From MR-S7 sp000400995 (GTDB taxonomy: Bacteria > Pseudomonadota > Gammaproteobacteria > Burkholderiales > Burkholderiaceae_C), in the NCBI RefSeq assembly GCF_045291395.1, contig NZ_CP152342.1:2108001-2172000 (forward strand): DNA of 64,000 bases. The letters are read 5' to 3'. Position 1 is the first letter of the stretch, and each line of letters starts with the position of its first letter. The notes under the pieces are model-generated. The model was not told the DNA's origin. It worked only from the letters and a program-made list of their open reading frames with translations, and did no database searches. Of this stretch, positions 17,690 through 26,754 are shown one piece after another. Both the position numbers and the translations under genes were made by a program.

Positions 17690-18994
17690 ATGCTGTACAC
17701 CCTCTACGAGACCCAGCGCTCCCTGATGGAGCCGTTCGCCGACCTTGCGCAGGCAACGGCCAAGCTCTACAGCAACCCCCTGTCGCCCCTCAGCCAGACA
17801 CAGTTCGCCCAGCGCATGTCCGCGGGCTACGAACTGCTGTACCGCCTGGGCAAGGACTACGAGAAGCCCGAGTTCGGCATCCGCACGGTGGATGTCGACG
17901 GTGTCGGCGTGGCCATCCACGAGCGCATCGAGATCGACAAGCCGTTCTGCGAGCTGCGCCGCTTCAAGCGCTTCTCGGACGCCCCCGCCACGCTCGCCAA
18001 GCTCAAGGACCAGCCCGTGGTGCTGATCGTCGCGCCGCTGTCCGGCCACTACGCCACGCTGCTGCGCGACACCGTGCGCACCATGCTCACCGGCCACAAG
18101 GTCTACATCACCGACTGGAAGAATGCGCGCATGGTGCCGATGTCCGAGGGGGAGTTCCACCTCGACGACTACGTGAACTACGTGCAGGAATTCATCCGCC
18201 ACCTGCAGGCCACCTACGGCAACTGCCACGTCATGAGCGTGTGCCAGCCTACGGTGCCGGTGCTGGCGGCCGTCTCGCTCATGGCCAGCCGCGGAGAGGC
18301 CACGCCGCTGTCGATGACCATGATGGGCGGCCCCATCGACGCGCGCCGCTCGCCCACAGCGGTGAACAACCTCGCCACGCAGCGCAGCTTCGAGTGGTTC
18401 GAGAACAACGTCATCTACCGCGTGCCCAGCAACTTCCCTGGCGCCGGCCGCCGCGTGTACCCCGGCTTCCTGCAGCACACGGGCTTCGTGGCCATGAACC
18501 CGGACCGCCACGCGACCAGCCACTACGACTATTTCAAGAACCTCATCAAGGGCGACGACGCCAGCGCCGAGGCCCACCGCAAGTTCTACGACGAGTACAA
18601 CGCCGTGCTCGACATGGACGCGGACTACTATCTGGAGACCATCCGGACGGTGTTCCAGGACTACAGCCTCGTCAACGGCACCTGGGACGTGCGCTCGCCC
18701 GAGGGCACGCCGGAGCGCGTGCGCCCGCAGGACATCACCGGCACGGCGCTGCTGACCATCGAGGGCGAGCTCGACGACATCTCCGGCTCCGGCCAGACCG
18801 AGGCGGCCCAGGGCCTGTGCACCGGCGTCCCGGCCGACAGCCGGCACCATCTCGAGGTCAAGGGCGCGGGCCACTACGGCATCTTCAGCGGCCGCCGCTG
18901 GCGCGAGCTGGTCTACCCGCAGGTGCGCGACTTCATCCTCGCGCAGCAGGCCGCCGCCGCGCAGCGTGCACGGCGCGCGCGCAACGCCGCTTGA
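17690..18994 (+). CDS. phaZ: Intracellular polyhydroxybutyrate depolymerase
   Basis: The product is a 434-residue alpha/beta-hydrolase of the PhaZ1 (Cupriavidus-type intracellular nPHB depolymerase) family. The nucleophile is a cysteine (about Cys185) in VMSVCQPTVPVL, as is characteristic of this family. The acid lies in EGELDDISG and the catalytic histidine in KGAGHYGIFSGRRW. No signal peptide is visible, which fits a cytoplasmic granule enzyme. It mobilises stored PHB to 3-hydroxybutyrate. The scoAB genes elsewhere in the window would serve the later acetoacetate step. Confidence 0.93.
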   Translation: MLYTLYETQRSLMEPFADLAQATAKLYSNPLSPLSQTQFAQRMSAGYELLYRLGKDYEKPEFGIRTVDVDGVGVAIHERIEIDKPFCELRRFKRFSDAPATLAKLKDQPVVLIVAPLSGHYATLLRDTVRTMLTGHKVYITDWKNARMVPMSEGEFHLDDYVNYVQEFIRHLQATYGNCHVMSVCQPTVPVLAAVSLMASRGEATPLSMTMMGGPIDARRSPTAVNNLATQRSFEWFENNVIYRVPSNFPGAGRRVYPGFLQHTGFVAMNPDRHATSHYDYFKNLIKGDDASAEAHRKFYDEYNAVLDMDADYYLETIRTVFQDYSLVNGTWDVRSPEGTPERVRPQDITGTALLTIEGELDDISGSGQTEAAQGLCTGVPADSRHHLEVKGAGHYGIFSGRRWRELVYPQVRDFILAQQAAAAQRARRARNAA

Positions 18995-19023
18995 ACGTGG
19001 CCATGGCCCCCGCGGGGGCCTGC

Positions 19024-19644
19024 ATGTCCCTCGCGGACCGCATCGACGCCGCCCTTCCGCAGACGCAATGCACGCGCTGCGGCTATCCGGATTGCGCCTC
19101 CTACGCGCGCGCGGTGGCCAGCGGCGAAGCCGAAATCAACCAATGCCCCCCGGGCGGAAGCCAGGGCATCGCGCGGCTGGCCGCCCTCACCGGCAGGTCC
19201 CTCCTGCCGCTGAGCCCTGCGCACGGCCAGGAAGCGCCGCGCACCGTGGCCGTGATCGACGAGAACTGGTGCATCGGCTGCACGCTGTGCCTGAAGGCCT
19301 GCCCCACCGATGCGATCGTGGGCCTCAACAAGCGCATGCACACCGTCATCACGCCGCACTGCACCGGCTGCGAGCTGTGCCTGCCGGTCTGCCCGGTGGA
19401 TTGCATCCAGATGGAAAACGCCAGCGGCCAGGCCACGGGCTGGGCCGCCTGGTCGCTGCCCCAGGCCGAGCATGCCCGCGCGCGCTACCGGGGCCGCCAG
19501 GCGCGCCTGCAGCGCGAGGCGTGCGAGGCAGAGCAGGCAGTTCCCGTCGCGCCGCCGCAGGCTCCGGCGGAACAGGACCCCAAGCGTGCGGCCATCGCCG
19601 CGGCGCTGGCGCGTGCACGGGCGCAGCGCACCGCCCAAGGCTGA
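19024..19644 (+). CDS. rnfB: RnfB-type iron-sulfur electron carrier (stand-alone)
   Basis: The product is 206 residues. The N-terminal Fe-S domain has the cysteine pattern CTRCGYPDC followed by NQCPPGG. It is followed by two ferredoxin motifs, CIGCTLCLKACP and CTGCELCLPVCP, and by an alanine-rich charged tail. There is no N-terminal membrane helix and no other rnf gene nearby. It is therefore the soluble, orphan RnfB common in betaproteobacteria, a ferredoxin-like electron carrier of uncertain partner. An upstream ATG at 19003 would add seven residues. Confidence 0.85.
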   Translation: MSLADRIDAALPQTQCTRCGYPDCASYARAVASGEAEINQCPPGGSQGIARLAALTGRSLLPLSPAHGQEAPRTVAVIDENWCIGCTLCLKACPTDAIVGLNKRMHTVITPHCTGCELCLPVCPVDCIQMENASGQATGWAAWSLPQAEHARARYRGRQARLQREACEAEQAVPVAPPQAPAEQDPKRAAIAAALARARAQRTAQG

Positions 19645-19654
19645 GCCGAGCGGC

Positions 19655-21157
19655 TCAGGCGGTGAGCGTCTTGTAGACGCCGCAGCCCAGGTACAGATCG
19701 CCGGCGCACTGCACGAAAGACATCTTGGTCTGCACCGTGCCCGTGGCGGGGTTGGTGATGTCGTACTCCACCCAGCCCGGGCCGCGCTCGGCCTGCGCGA
19801 TGATGTCGCGCAGCAGCTGGTCGCCCGCGATGCCCGGAATGTCCTGCACCCGCGTGCCCACCTTGGCCGGGTTGCCGCCGAAGGCGAGGTAGGTGCCCGC
19901 GGCATCCAGCGCGAACACGTACATGTCGCGGTCGTGGTAGGGCTGGGCCGGATCGGTCAGCGTGCGCAGGAAAGCTTCCTGGCTGCCGCTGCGGTGCAGC
20001 CCGGCCGCCCGCTCCACGAGCGCGACCGCCTCGTCCGCCGTGCCCTGCTGCAGCCGGAAGCTCATCACCGCCTGCGACAGCGTGGAGGCGCGGCTTTCCA
20101 GCGCCTGGGCCTGGCGCAGGGCCTCCCCCACCATCTGCGCGTTGCGCTGGGTGATCTGGTCGATCTGCTGCACTGCCGCGCTGATCTCGCGCAGGCCCGT
20201 GCCCTGCTCGTTCACCGAATGCGAAATCTCGCTCACGTTGGCCGCCACGCTGCGGATGCCCTCGGCCATGGAGGCGATGCCCTCGCCCGCCGAGCCGATG
20301 AGGCCTGCGCTCGCCTCCACCTGCCGCACCGACGTGCCGATCAGCCCGCGAATCTCCCGCGCGGCCTCGGCCGAGCGGCTGGCCAGCATGCGCACTTCGC
20401 CCGCCACCACGGCGAAACCGCGCCCCTGCTCGCCCGCGCGCGCGGCCTCCACCGCCGCGTTGAGCGCCAGGATGTTGGTCTGGAAGGCGATGCCGTCGAT
20501 CACCCCGATGATCTCGCTCATGCGGCGCGCGTCGCTGCGGATGCCCTGCACCGATTCCACCGCGCGCGCCATGGTTTGCGCGCCCGCGTCGGCCGCTTCG
20601 CGCACCTGCACCGCGCGCCGGTCGGCCGTCTCTGCGGCCTGGGCATTGCTGTTCACGGCCGAAGACAGCTGCTCCACGCTGGCCGCCGTCTGCTCCAAGT
20701 TGGCGGCCTGCTGCTCCGTGCGGTCGGACAGCTCGCGGTTGTCGGCCGCCAGGCTGCGGCCCGCGTGGGCCACCAGGGCCGCGTTGCTGCGGATGTCCGC
20801 CACCATGGCCGAGAGGGTAAGCACCATGCGGTCCAGGCGCGCGCCCATGCCGGCCAGCTCGTCCTGCCCCACGATGGCGGCGCGTGCGCGCAGGTCGCCC
20901 GCCGCCGCGCTGTCCATGACCTCCCCGAGCCGCGCAAGGTCCGCCGCCGCGCTCGCCCACAGCGCCGCGGCCAGGTAGGCCGTGGTCAGCACTGCCGCGC
21001 CGCACACCGGCCAGACGGCGGCCGGCCCGAGGCCCTGTGCCGCAGCCACCGCCAGCAACGCCACGATCGCCACGCCGCCCAGCAGGGCCAGCTTGGCCCC
21101 GAAGCGCAAGCGGCGCATCAGCCACATACCTGGCCGCAAGATGAGTGAGCCCGCCAT
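19655..21157 (-). CDS. Methyl-accepting chemotaxis protein with C-terminal Cache-like domain
   Basis: The product is 500 residues. Two transmembrane helices lie within the first 70 residues with almost no periplasmic loop between them. A HAMP-like segment follows, then the coiled-coil signalling domain with the highly conserved hairpin tip DGIAFQTNILALNAAVEAAR. After the signalling domain, residues about 385-500 form a Cache-type (sCache_2-like) sensor containing DRDMYVFALDAAGTYLAFGGNP and GWVEYDITNPATG. That domain would be cytoplasmic. This inverted architecture implies sensing of an internal signal. Confidence 0.85.
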   Translation of the reverse strand: MAGSLILRPGMWLMRRLRFGAKLALLGGVAIVALLAVAAAQGLGPAAVWPVCGAAVLTTAYLAAALWASAAADLARLGEVMDSAAAGDLRARAAIVGQDELAGMGARLDRMVLTLSAMVADIRSNAALVAHAGRSLAADNRELSDRTEQQAANLEQTAASVEQLSSAVNSNAQAAETADRRAVQVREAADAGAQTMARAVESVQGIRSDARRMSEIIGVIDGIAFQTNILALNAAVEAARAGEQGRGFAVVAGEVRMLASRSAEAAREIRGLIGTSVRQVEASAGLIGSAGEGIASMAEGIRSVAANVSEISHSVNEQGTGLREISAAVQQIDQITQRNAQMVGEALRQAQALESRASTLSQAVMSFRLQQGTADEAVALVERAAGLHRSGSQEAFLRTLTDPAQPYHDRDMYVFALDAAGTYLAFGGNPAKVGTRVQDIPGIAGDQLLRDIIAQAERGPGWVEYDITNPATGTVQTKMSFVQCAGDLYLGCGVYKTLTA

Positions 21158-21324
21158 TGTTCGTGTGTCTCCACCGTTGCTGTGATGAAAGGTGCCCGAA
21201 GCATTATGGCAAATGATGCTATTTGTAACCTTACGCAAACGAAGAAAAGAGCGCGAAAAACCGGCCATTCTCCGGCCCTGCGCGCACCCGTGCGGCTGCG
21301 GCGCCATCCCCGATAATCGCCGCC

Positions 21325-22527
21325 ATGAATCCCCTGCTCTCTCTTTTGCAGCCCTACCCGTTCGAGCGGCTGCGGCAACTCTTCGCGGGGGTCACACCCT
21401 CGGCGGCCCACCGGCCCATCAGCCTGGGCATCGGCGAGCCGCGCCATGCCACGCCGCGCTTCATCCAGGAAGCCCTCGCGGACGGCCTGGCCGGGCTGGC
21501 GAGCTATCCGTCCACCGCGGGCGAGCCGCGCCTGCGCGAGGCCTGCGCGGCGTGGATGCAGCGCCGCTACGGCGTCGCCGTGGACCCGGCCACGCAGGTG
21601 CTGCCCATCAACGGCTCGCGCGAGGCGCTGTTTGCCTTCGCGCAGACGGTGGTCGACGCTTCCCGCCCGGGCGCCACGGTGGTCTGCCCCAATCCGTTCT
21701 ACCAGATCTACGAAGGCGCGGCGCTGCTGGCCGGCGCCACGCCGTACTACGCGCCCAGCGATCCGGCGCGCAACTTCGCCGTGGACTGGGACAGCGTGCC
21801 GGAGGCCGTGTGGCAGCGCACGCAGCTGCTGTTCGTGTGCTCGCCCGGCAACCCCACGGGCGCGGTGATGCCGCTGGACGAATGGGACAAGCTGTTCGCG
21901 CTGAGCGACCGCCACGGCTTCGTGATCGCCTCGGACGAGTGCTACAGCGAGATCTATTTCCGCGACGAGCCGCCGCTGGGCGGCCTGGAGGCCGCCGCCC
22001 GCCTGGGCCGCACGGACTACCGCAACCTGATGGCATTCACGAGCCTGTCCAAGCGCAGCAACGTGCCCGGCCTGCGCAGCGGCTTCGTGGCGGGCGACGC
22101 AAAGCTCATCAAGGCCTTCCTGCTCTACCGCACCTACCACGGCAGCGCCATGGGCCCCGCCGTGCAGGCTGCGAGCATCGCTGCCTGGAACGACGAGACG
22201 CACGTGGTGGACAACCGCGCGCTCTACCGCCAGAAATTCGCCGAAGTCACGCCGCTGCTGGCCGGCGTGATGGACGTCGCCCTGCCCGACGCCGGCTTCT
22301 ACCTCTGGGCCAAGGTGCCCGAGCGCCTGGGCCTCGACGACGCCGCCTTCGCCCAGGCCCTGCTGGCTCAATACAATGTGACGGTGCTGCCCGGCAGCTA
22401 TCTGGCCCGCGAGGCCGATGGCGTCAACCCCGGCGCGCAGCGCGTGCGCATGGCCCTCGTGGCCGAAACCGGCGAATGCGTGGAAGCCGCGCAACGCATC
22501 GTGCAATTCATCCAATCCCATCCCTGA
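21325..22527 (+). CDS. dapC: Succinyldiaminopimelate transaminase
   Basis: The product is a 400-residue class I/II PLP-dependent aminotransferase. Landmarks are GIGEPRHATPRFIQEAL, a SPGNPTGAVM segment, SDECYSEIYF and the PLP lysine in SLSKRSNVPGLRSGF. It converts N-succinyl-2-amino-6-ketopimelate to the diamine in lysine/peptidoglycan precursor synthesis. It is followed 8 bases later by dapD, the preceding step, which supports DapC over a generic aminotransferase. Confidence 0.92.
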   Translation: MNPLLSLLQPYPFERLRQLFAGVTPSAAHRPISLGIGEPRHATPRFIQEALADGLAGLASYPSTAGEPRLREACAAWMQRRYGVAVDPATQVLPINGSREALFAFAQTVVDASRPGATVVCPNPFYQIYEGAALLAGATPYYAPSDPARNFAVDWDSVPEAVWQRTQLLFVCSPGNPTGAVMPLDEWDKLFALSDRHGFVIASDECYSEIYFRDEPPLGGLEAAARLGRTDYRNLMAFTSLSKRSNVPGLRSGFVAGDAKLIKAFLLYRTYHGSAMGPAVQAASIAAWNDETHVVDNRALYRQKFAEVTPLLAGVMDVALPDAGFYLWAKVPERLGLDDAAFAQALLAQYNVTVLPGSYLAREADGVNPGAQRVRMALVAETGECVEAAQRIVQFIQSHP

Positions 22528-22535
22528 ACGAATCC

Positions 22536-23369
22536 ATGACACAGCAACTGCAGACCCTGATCGACAACGCCTGGGACAACCGCGCCAGCCTCTCCCCCGC
22601 CGCCGCTCCCAAGGAGGTGGTGGATGCCGTGGAGCACGTGATCGCCGAACTGGATTCGGGCCGCCTGCGCGTGGCCACGCGCGAAGGCGTGGGCCAGTGG
22701 ACCGTGCACCAGTGGATCAAGAAGGCCGTGCTGCTGTCGTTCCGCCTCAAGGACAACGCCCTGATGCAGGCCGGCGACCTGGCCTTCTTCGACAAGGTGC
22801 CCACCAAGTTCGCAGGCCAGTCGGCCGACGAGATCGCAGCCACCGGCGTGCGCGTGGTGCCGCCGGCCGTGGCGCGGCGCGGCAGCTTCATCGCCAAGGG
22901 CGCGATCCTGATGCCCAGCTACGTGAACATCGGCGCCTACGTCGACGAAGGCACGATGGTCGACACCTGGGCCACCGTGGGCTCGTGCGCGCAGGTCGGC
23001 AAGAACGTACACCTCTCGGGCGGCGTGGGCCTGGGCGGCGTGCTGGAGCCGCTGCAGGCTAACCCGACCATCATCGAGGACAACTGCTTCATCGGCGCGC
23101 GCTCCGAGGTGGTCGAGGGCGTGATCGTCGAGGAGAACTCGGTGCTGGGCATGGGCGTGTACATCGGCCAGAGCACCCCCATCTTCAACCGCGACACGGG
23201 CGAGATCAGCTACGGCCGCGTGCCCTCGGGCAGCGTGGTCATCAGCGGCAGCCTGCCCAAGAAGACCAAGGGCGGCCAGGACTACAGCACGTACGCGGCC
23301 GTCATCGTCAAGACGGTGGACGCGCAGACGCGCTCCAAGACCAGCCTGAACGACCTGCTGCGCGACTGA
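22536..23369 (+). CDS. dapD: Tetrahydrodipicolinate N-succinyltransferase
   Basis: The product is 277 residues. An N-terminal helical region is followed by the left-handed beta-helix hexapeptide domain (GAILMPSYVNIGAYVDEGTM, GSCAQVGKNVHLSGGVG) and the DapD-type C-terminus ending KTSLNDLLRD. It transfers succinyl from succinyl-CoA to tetrahydrodipicolinate in the lysine pathway. The gene sits between dapC and pilU with short spacers, and the length is normal for the family. Confidence 0.95.
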   Translation: MTQQLQTLIDNAWDNRASLSPAAAPKEVVDAVEHVIAELDSGRLRVATREGVGQWTVHQWIKKAVLLSFRLKDNALMQAGDLAFFDKVPTKFAGQSADEIAATGVRVVPPAVARRGSFIAKGAILMPSYVNIGAYVDEGTMVDTWATVGSCAQVGKNVHLSGGVGLGGVLEPLQANPTIIEDNCFIGARSEVVEGVIVEENSVLGMGVYIGQSTPIFNRDTGEISYGRVPSGSVVISGSLPKKTKGGQDYSTYAAVIVKTVDAQTRSKTSLNDLLRD

Positions 23370-23396
23370 TACCGGCAACGAAGGAGGGAGCACGCC

Positions 23397-24557
23397 ATGA
23401 GCACGATGGAACGGATTCTTCGCCTCATGGCGGAAAAGAAAGCCTCCGACGTCTACCTGTCGGCCAATGCACCGGCACTGATCAAGATCAACGGCGAGTG
23501 CGTGCCCATCAACAGCCAGGTCCTTCCGCCCGACGCGCCCAAGAACCTGCTCTCCGAGATCGTGCCGCCCGACCGCATCGAGGAGCTGGAAGACACCGGC
23601 GAGCTGAACATGGGCGTGCCGCTCACCGGCGTCGGGCGCTTCCGCGTCAGCGCCATGCGCCAGCGCGGCAGCTACGCGGTGGTGGTGCGCTTCATCACGC
23701 AGCAGATCCCGCAGCTCGCCACGCTCAACCTGCCGCCGGTGCTCAGCGAGCTCATCATGGAAAAGCGCGGCCTGATCCTCATCGTGGGCGCCACCGGCTC
23801 GGGCAAGAGCACCACGCTGGCCTCCATGATCGACCAGCGCAACGAAACGCTCACGGGCCACATCCTCACGGTGGAAGACCCGGTCGAATACCAGTTCAAG
23901 AACAAGAAATCCATCGTCAACCAGCGCGAGATCGGCAGCGACACGCAGTCGCTGCAAACCGCCCTGAAGAACGCGCTGCGCCAGGCACCCGACGTGATCC
24001 TGATCGGCGAGATCCGCGACCGCGAGACCATGTCCGCCGCCATCGCCTACGCCCAGTCGGGCCACCTATGCCTGGCCACGCTGCACGGCAATAACAGCTA
24101 CCACGCGCTCAACCGCATCCTGTCCTTCTACCCCGTCGAGGTGCGCCCGACCATGCTCGGCGACCTGGCCTCGGCGCTCAAGGCCATCGTCTCACAGCGC
24201 CTGGTGCGCACCTTCACGGGCGAGCGCATGCCCGCCGTGGAGGTGATGCTCAATACCAAGCTCGTGGCCGACCTGGTGGAAAGGGGCAACTTCTCCGGCG
24301 TGCGCGAGGCCATGGAAAAGTCCATGGCCGAAGGCTCGCAGACCTTCGAGGAGGCGCTGGCGCGCCTGATCCTCGACAACAAGATCGACCGCAAGGAAGG
24401 CCTGGCCTACGCCGACTCGCCCACCAACCTCATGTGGCGCCTGCAGAACGACTTCTCCATCGCCGCCAAGGCCGCCGAGGCGCGCAAGGAACCCCAGGCG
24501 TCCGAGGACGACGAGCCCTCGTTCACCGAGATCGTGCTGGACGTCAAACCCGCCTGA
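23397..24557 (+). CDS. pilU: Type IV pilus retraction ATPase PilU
   Basis: The product is a 386-residue PilT/PilU-family secretion ATPase. It has Walker A GATGSGKSTT, the Asp box EDPVEYQF, a Walker B region DVILIGEIRDRETM and the His box GHLCLATLHGNN. The C-terminal extension after the AAA core matches PilU rather than PilT. It sits inside the dap cluster after dapD with the strong ribosome-binding site AAGGAGGGA upstream of ATG 23397. It drives or assists pilus retraction for twitching. Confidence 0.88.
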   Translation: MSTMERILRLMAEKKASDVYLSANAPALIKINGECVPINSQVLPPDAPKNLLSEIVPPDRIEELEDTGELNMGVPLTGVGRFRVSAMRQRGSYAVVVRFITQQIPQLATLNLPPVLSELIMEKRGLILIVGATGSGKSTTLASMIDQRNETLTGHILTVEDPVEYQFKNKKSIVNQREIGSDTQSLQTALKNALRQAPDVILIGEIRDRETMSAAIAYAQSGHLCLATLHGNNSYHALNRILSFYPVEVRPTMLGDLASALKAIVSQRLVRTFTGERMPAVEVMLNTKLVADLVERGNFSGVREAMEKSMAEGSQTFEEALARLILDNKIDRKEGLAYADSPTNLMWRLQNDFSIAAKAAEARKEPQASEDDEPSFTEIVLDVKPA

Positions 24558-24572
24558 GCCCTCCCACCCCGA

Positions 24573-24602
24573 CAGGCCGCGTGCAGGCGCGCGCGGCCTT
24601 CT
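24573..24602 (+). terminator. Possible weak terminator after pilU
   Basis: There is an inverted repeat GGCCGCG, then an 8-10 base loop, then CGCGGCC, followed by only two or three T's. It could attenuate transcription between pilU and dapE, but the U-tract is poor. Confidence 0.35.
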
Positions 24603-24620
24603 CATTGCTCCCGCCCCGCC

Positions 24621-25795
24621 ATGTCCCCCACCCTGCTACTCACGGAACAGCTCATCTCCCGCCCCTCCGTCACCCCCGACGACGCGGGCTGCCTCGACCT
24701 GCTGGCCGCGCGGCTCGTGCCGCTGGGCTTCGCCTGCGAGCGGCCGGACAGCGGGCCCGACACGTTCCGCGTCAGCAACTTGTGGGCAAAACGGCCTCCA
24801 GCGCTTGATGGACAAGCGCAAGCAGCTATCAAAACCATAGTCTTCGCGGGCCACACCGACGTGGTGCCCACCGGCCCCGTGGAGCAATGGAGCAGCCCGC
24901 CCTTCACGCCCACGCACCGCGATGGCCGGCTCTACGGGCGCGGCGCGAGCGACATGAAGACCTCCATCGCCGCCTTCGTCGTGGCCGTGGAGGAATTCCT
25001 CGCCGCCACGCCCGCCCCCGCCATCCAGATCGCGCTGCTGCTCACCAGCGACGAGGAAGGCCCCTCGGTGGACGGCACGAAGGTCGTCGTCGAGCACCTG
25101 CGCGCGCGCGGCGAGCGCCTGGACTGGTGCATCGTCGGCGAACCCACCTCCGTCGAGCAGACCGGCGACATGGTCAAGAACGGCCGACGCGGCACGCTCT
25201 CGGGCCGCCTCACCGTCAAGGGGTGCAGGGCCACATCGCCTACCCGCAGCTCGCGCGCAACCCCATCCACCAGGCCGTGCCGGCGCTCGCCGAGCTGGCC
25301 GCCACCACTTGGGACGAGGGCAACGCCTTCTTCCCGCCCACGAGCTGGCAGATGAGCAACATTCACGGCGGCACGGGCGCGACCAACGTGATCCCCGGCC
25401 AGGTGGTGATCGACTTCAACTTCCGCTTCAGCACCGAATCCACCGCCGAGGGACTTCAGCAGCGCGTGCACGCGGTGCTCGACCGCCACGGACTGGACTA
25501 CACGCTGGACTGGACGCTGGGCGGCCAGCCCTTCCTCACCACGCCGGGCGACCTGCTCACCGCCGTGCAGCAGGCCATCGAAGGCGAAACCGGGCTGCGC
25601 ACCGAGCTCTCCACCACCGGCGGCACCAGCGACGGGCGCTTCATCGCCCAGATCTGCCCGCAGGTCGTCGAAGTGGGCCCGCCCAACGCCAGCATCCACA
25701 AGATCGACGAGAACGTGCGCCTGGCCGACATCGAGCCTCTCAAGAACATCTACCGCCGCACGCTCGAGCTGCTCAACGCGCAGGCTGCGGCATGA
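24621..25795 (+). CDS. dapE: Succinyl-diaminopimelate desuccinylase with repeat-encoded insert (one frameshift)
   Basis: The product is an M20-family dizinc hydrolase of about 391 residues, some 15 longer than E. coli DapE. Metal-site landmarks are FAGHTDVVPTGP, YGRGASDMK and TSDEEG. The late motif STTGGTSDGRFIA and the C-terminal PNASIHKIDE are also present. The frame breaks at the G-run 25221-25224, and one more G restores VKGVQGHIAYPQLARNPIHQ. Codons near 24787-24836 come from a dispersed repeat and add the peptide KRPPALDGQAQAA between NLWA and IVFAGHTD, in an open frame. It releases LL-diaminopimelate in lysine synthesis. The frameshift is most likely a miscall in an essential gene. Confidence 0.9.
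24787..24836 (-). repeat. Dispersed palindromic repeat, copy 3, inside dapE
   Basis: This is a near-consensus copy (GGCCTCCAGCGCTTG, ATGGA, CAAGCGCAAGCAGCTATC) lying in the dapE reading frame. It is translated without a stop. It lies just before the metal-binding HTD motif in what should be a surface loop. Confidence 0.9.
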
Positions 25796-26676
25796 CACTG
25801 GGCGAACTGATCGCCAGCGGCGCGCGCCAGCTGGAACAAGCCGGCGTGGCCTTCGGCCACGGCACCACCAACGCGCACGACGAGGCCGCCTGGCTCGTGC
25901 TGTGGCGCCTGGGCCTGCCGCTGGACAGCGACCTCGATTCCATGAAAAATCAGCCCGTAGCGCCCGCCAGCCAAGCGCAGGTAGCTACGCTTTTGAAGAA
26001 CGCATCGCCACCCGCAAGCCCGCCGCCTACCTCACGCGCGAGGCCTGGCTGCAAGGCGTGCCCTTCTACGTGGACGAACGCGCCATCGTGCCGCGCAGCT
26101 TCATCGCCGAACTGATCGCGGGCGGCGGCATCGACGAATTCCTCAGCGACCAGACCCGCCGCGTGCTCGACCTGTGCACCGGCAACGGCAGCCTGGCCGT
26201 GCTGGCTGCCATGGCCTGGCCCGAGGTGGAAGTGACGGGCGCCGACCTCTCCCTCGACGCGCTGGCCGTGGCCCGCACCAACGTGGACCGGCACGGCCTG
26301 CAGGAGCGCATCACACTGGCGCAGTCCGACGGCCTCGCCGCCCTGCCCGGCCCATGGGATCTGATCCTGTGCAACCCGCCCTACGTCAACGCCGCCAGCA
26401 TGGCTGCCCTGCCCCCGAATACCGCGCCGAGCCCGAGCTGGCCCTGGCGGGGGCGACGACGGCATGGACTTCATCCGCCAGCTGCTGGCCGACGCGCCCG
26501 CGCGCATGGGCGAAAATGCGGTGCTCGTGCTCGAAATCGGCAATGAGCGCCCCTACTTCGAGGCCGCCTTCCCCCAGCTGCCTGTTTTCTGGCTGGAAAC
26601 CAGCGCGGGCGAAGACCAGGTTCTGCTGGTCACCCGGCAGGCGCTGGCGGCCCACCACCAGCACACGGCACAATAG
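25792..26676 (+). CDS. prmC: Peptide chain release factor N5-glutamine methyltransferase (three frameshifts)
   Basis: The product is a HemK/PrmC-type SAM methyltransferase of about 294 residues. It contains a SAM-binding segment (VLDLCTGNGSLAVLAAMAWP), the catalytic NPPY in LILCNPPYVN and a C-terminal FFEAAF-type tail. It methylates the GGQ glutamine of release factors. The ATG overlaps the dapE stop (ATGA). The frame is lost at an A-run (25945-25949, in a dispersed repeat), a C-run (26412-26416) and a G-run (26449-26453). Adding one base to each restores a continuous normal protein, for example LPPEYRAEPELALAGGDDGMDFI. Three homopolymer losses in one gene point to sequencing error. Confidence 0.85.
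25943..25995 (-). repeat. Dispersed palindromic repeat, copy 4, inside prmC
   Basis: A diverged copy (AGCGCCCGCCAGCCAAGCGCAGGTAGCTACG) lies near the N-terminal helical domain of PrmC. With the A-run repaired it would encode a segment containing KSARSARQPSAGSYAF, a different frame from the dapE and gluQ copies. Confidence 0.7.
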
Positions 26677-26754
26677 CGGCCTGGGCCGCCCCGCCGGCCC
26701 CCTGTTGATTGCACGCCACCCGCCTCGCGCGGGTGTGTCTTTTCTGAACCCCGA

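Noticed and set aside
24621..26676. dapE and prmC as real pseudogenes
   Set aside because: Every break fits loss of one base in a homopolymer, and the repaired proteins are complete and conserved; dapE is needed for lysine and cell wall synthesis.
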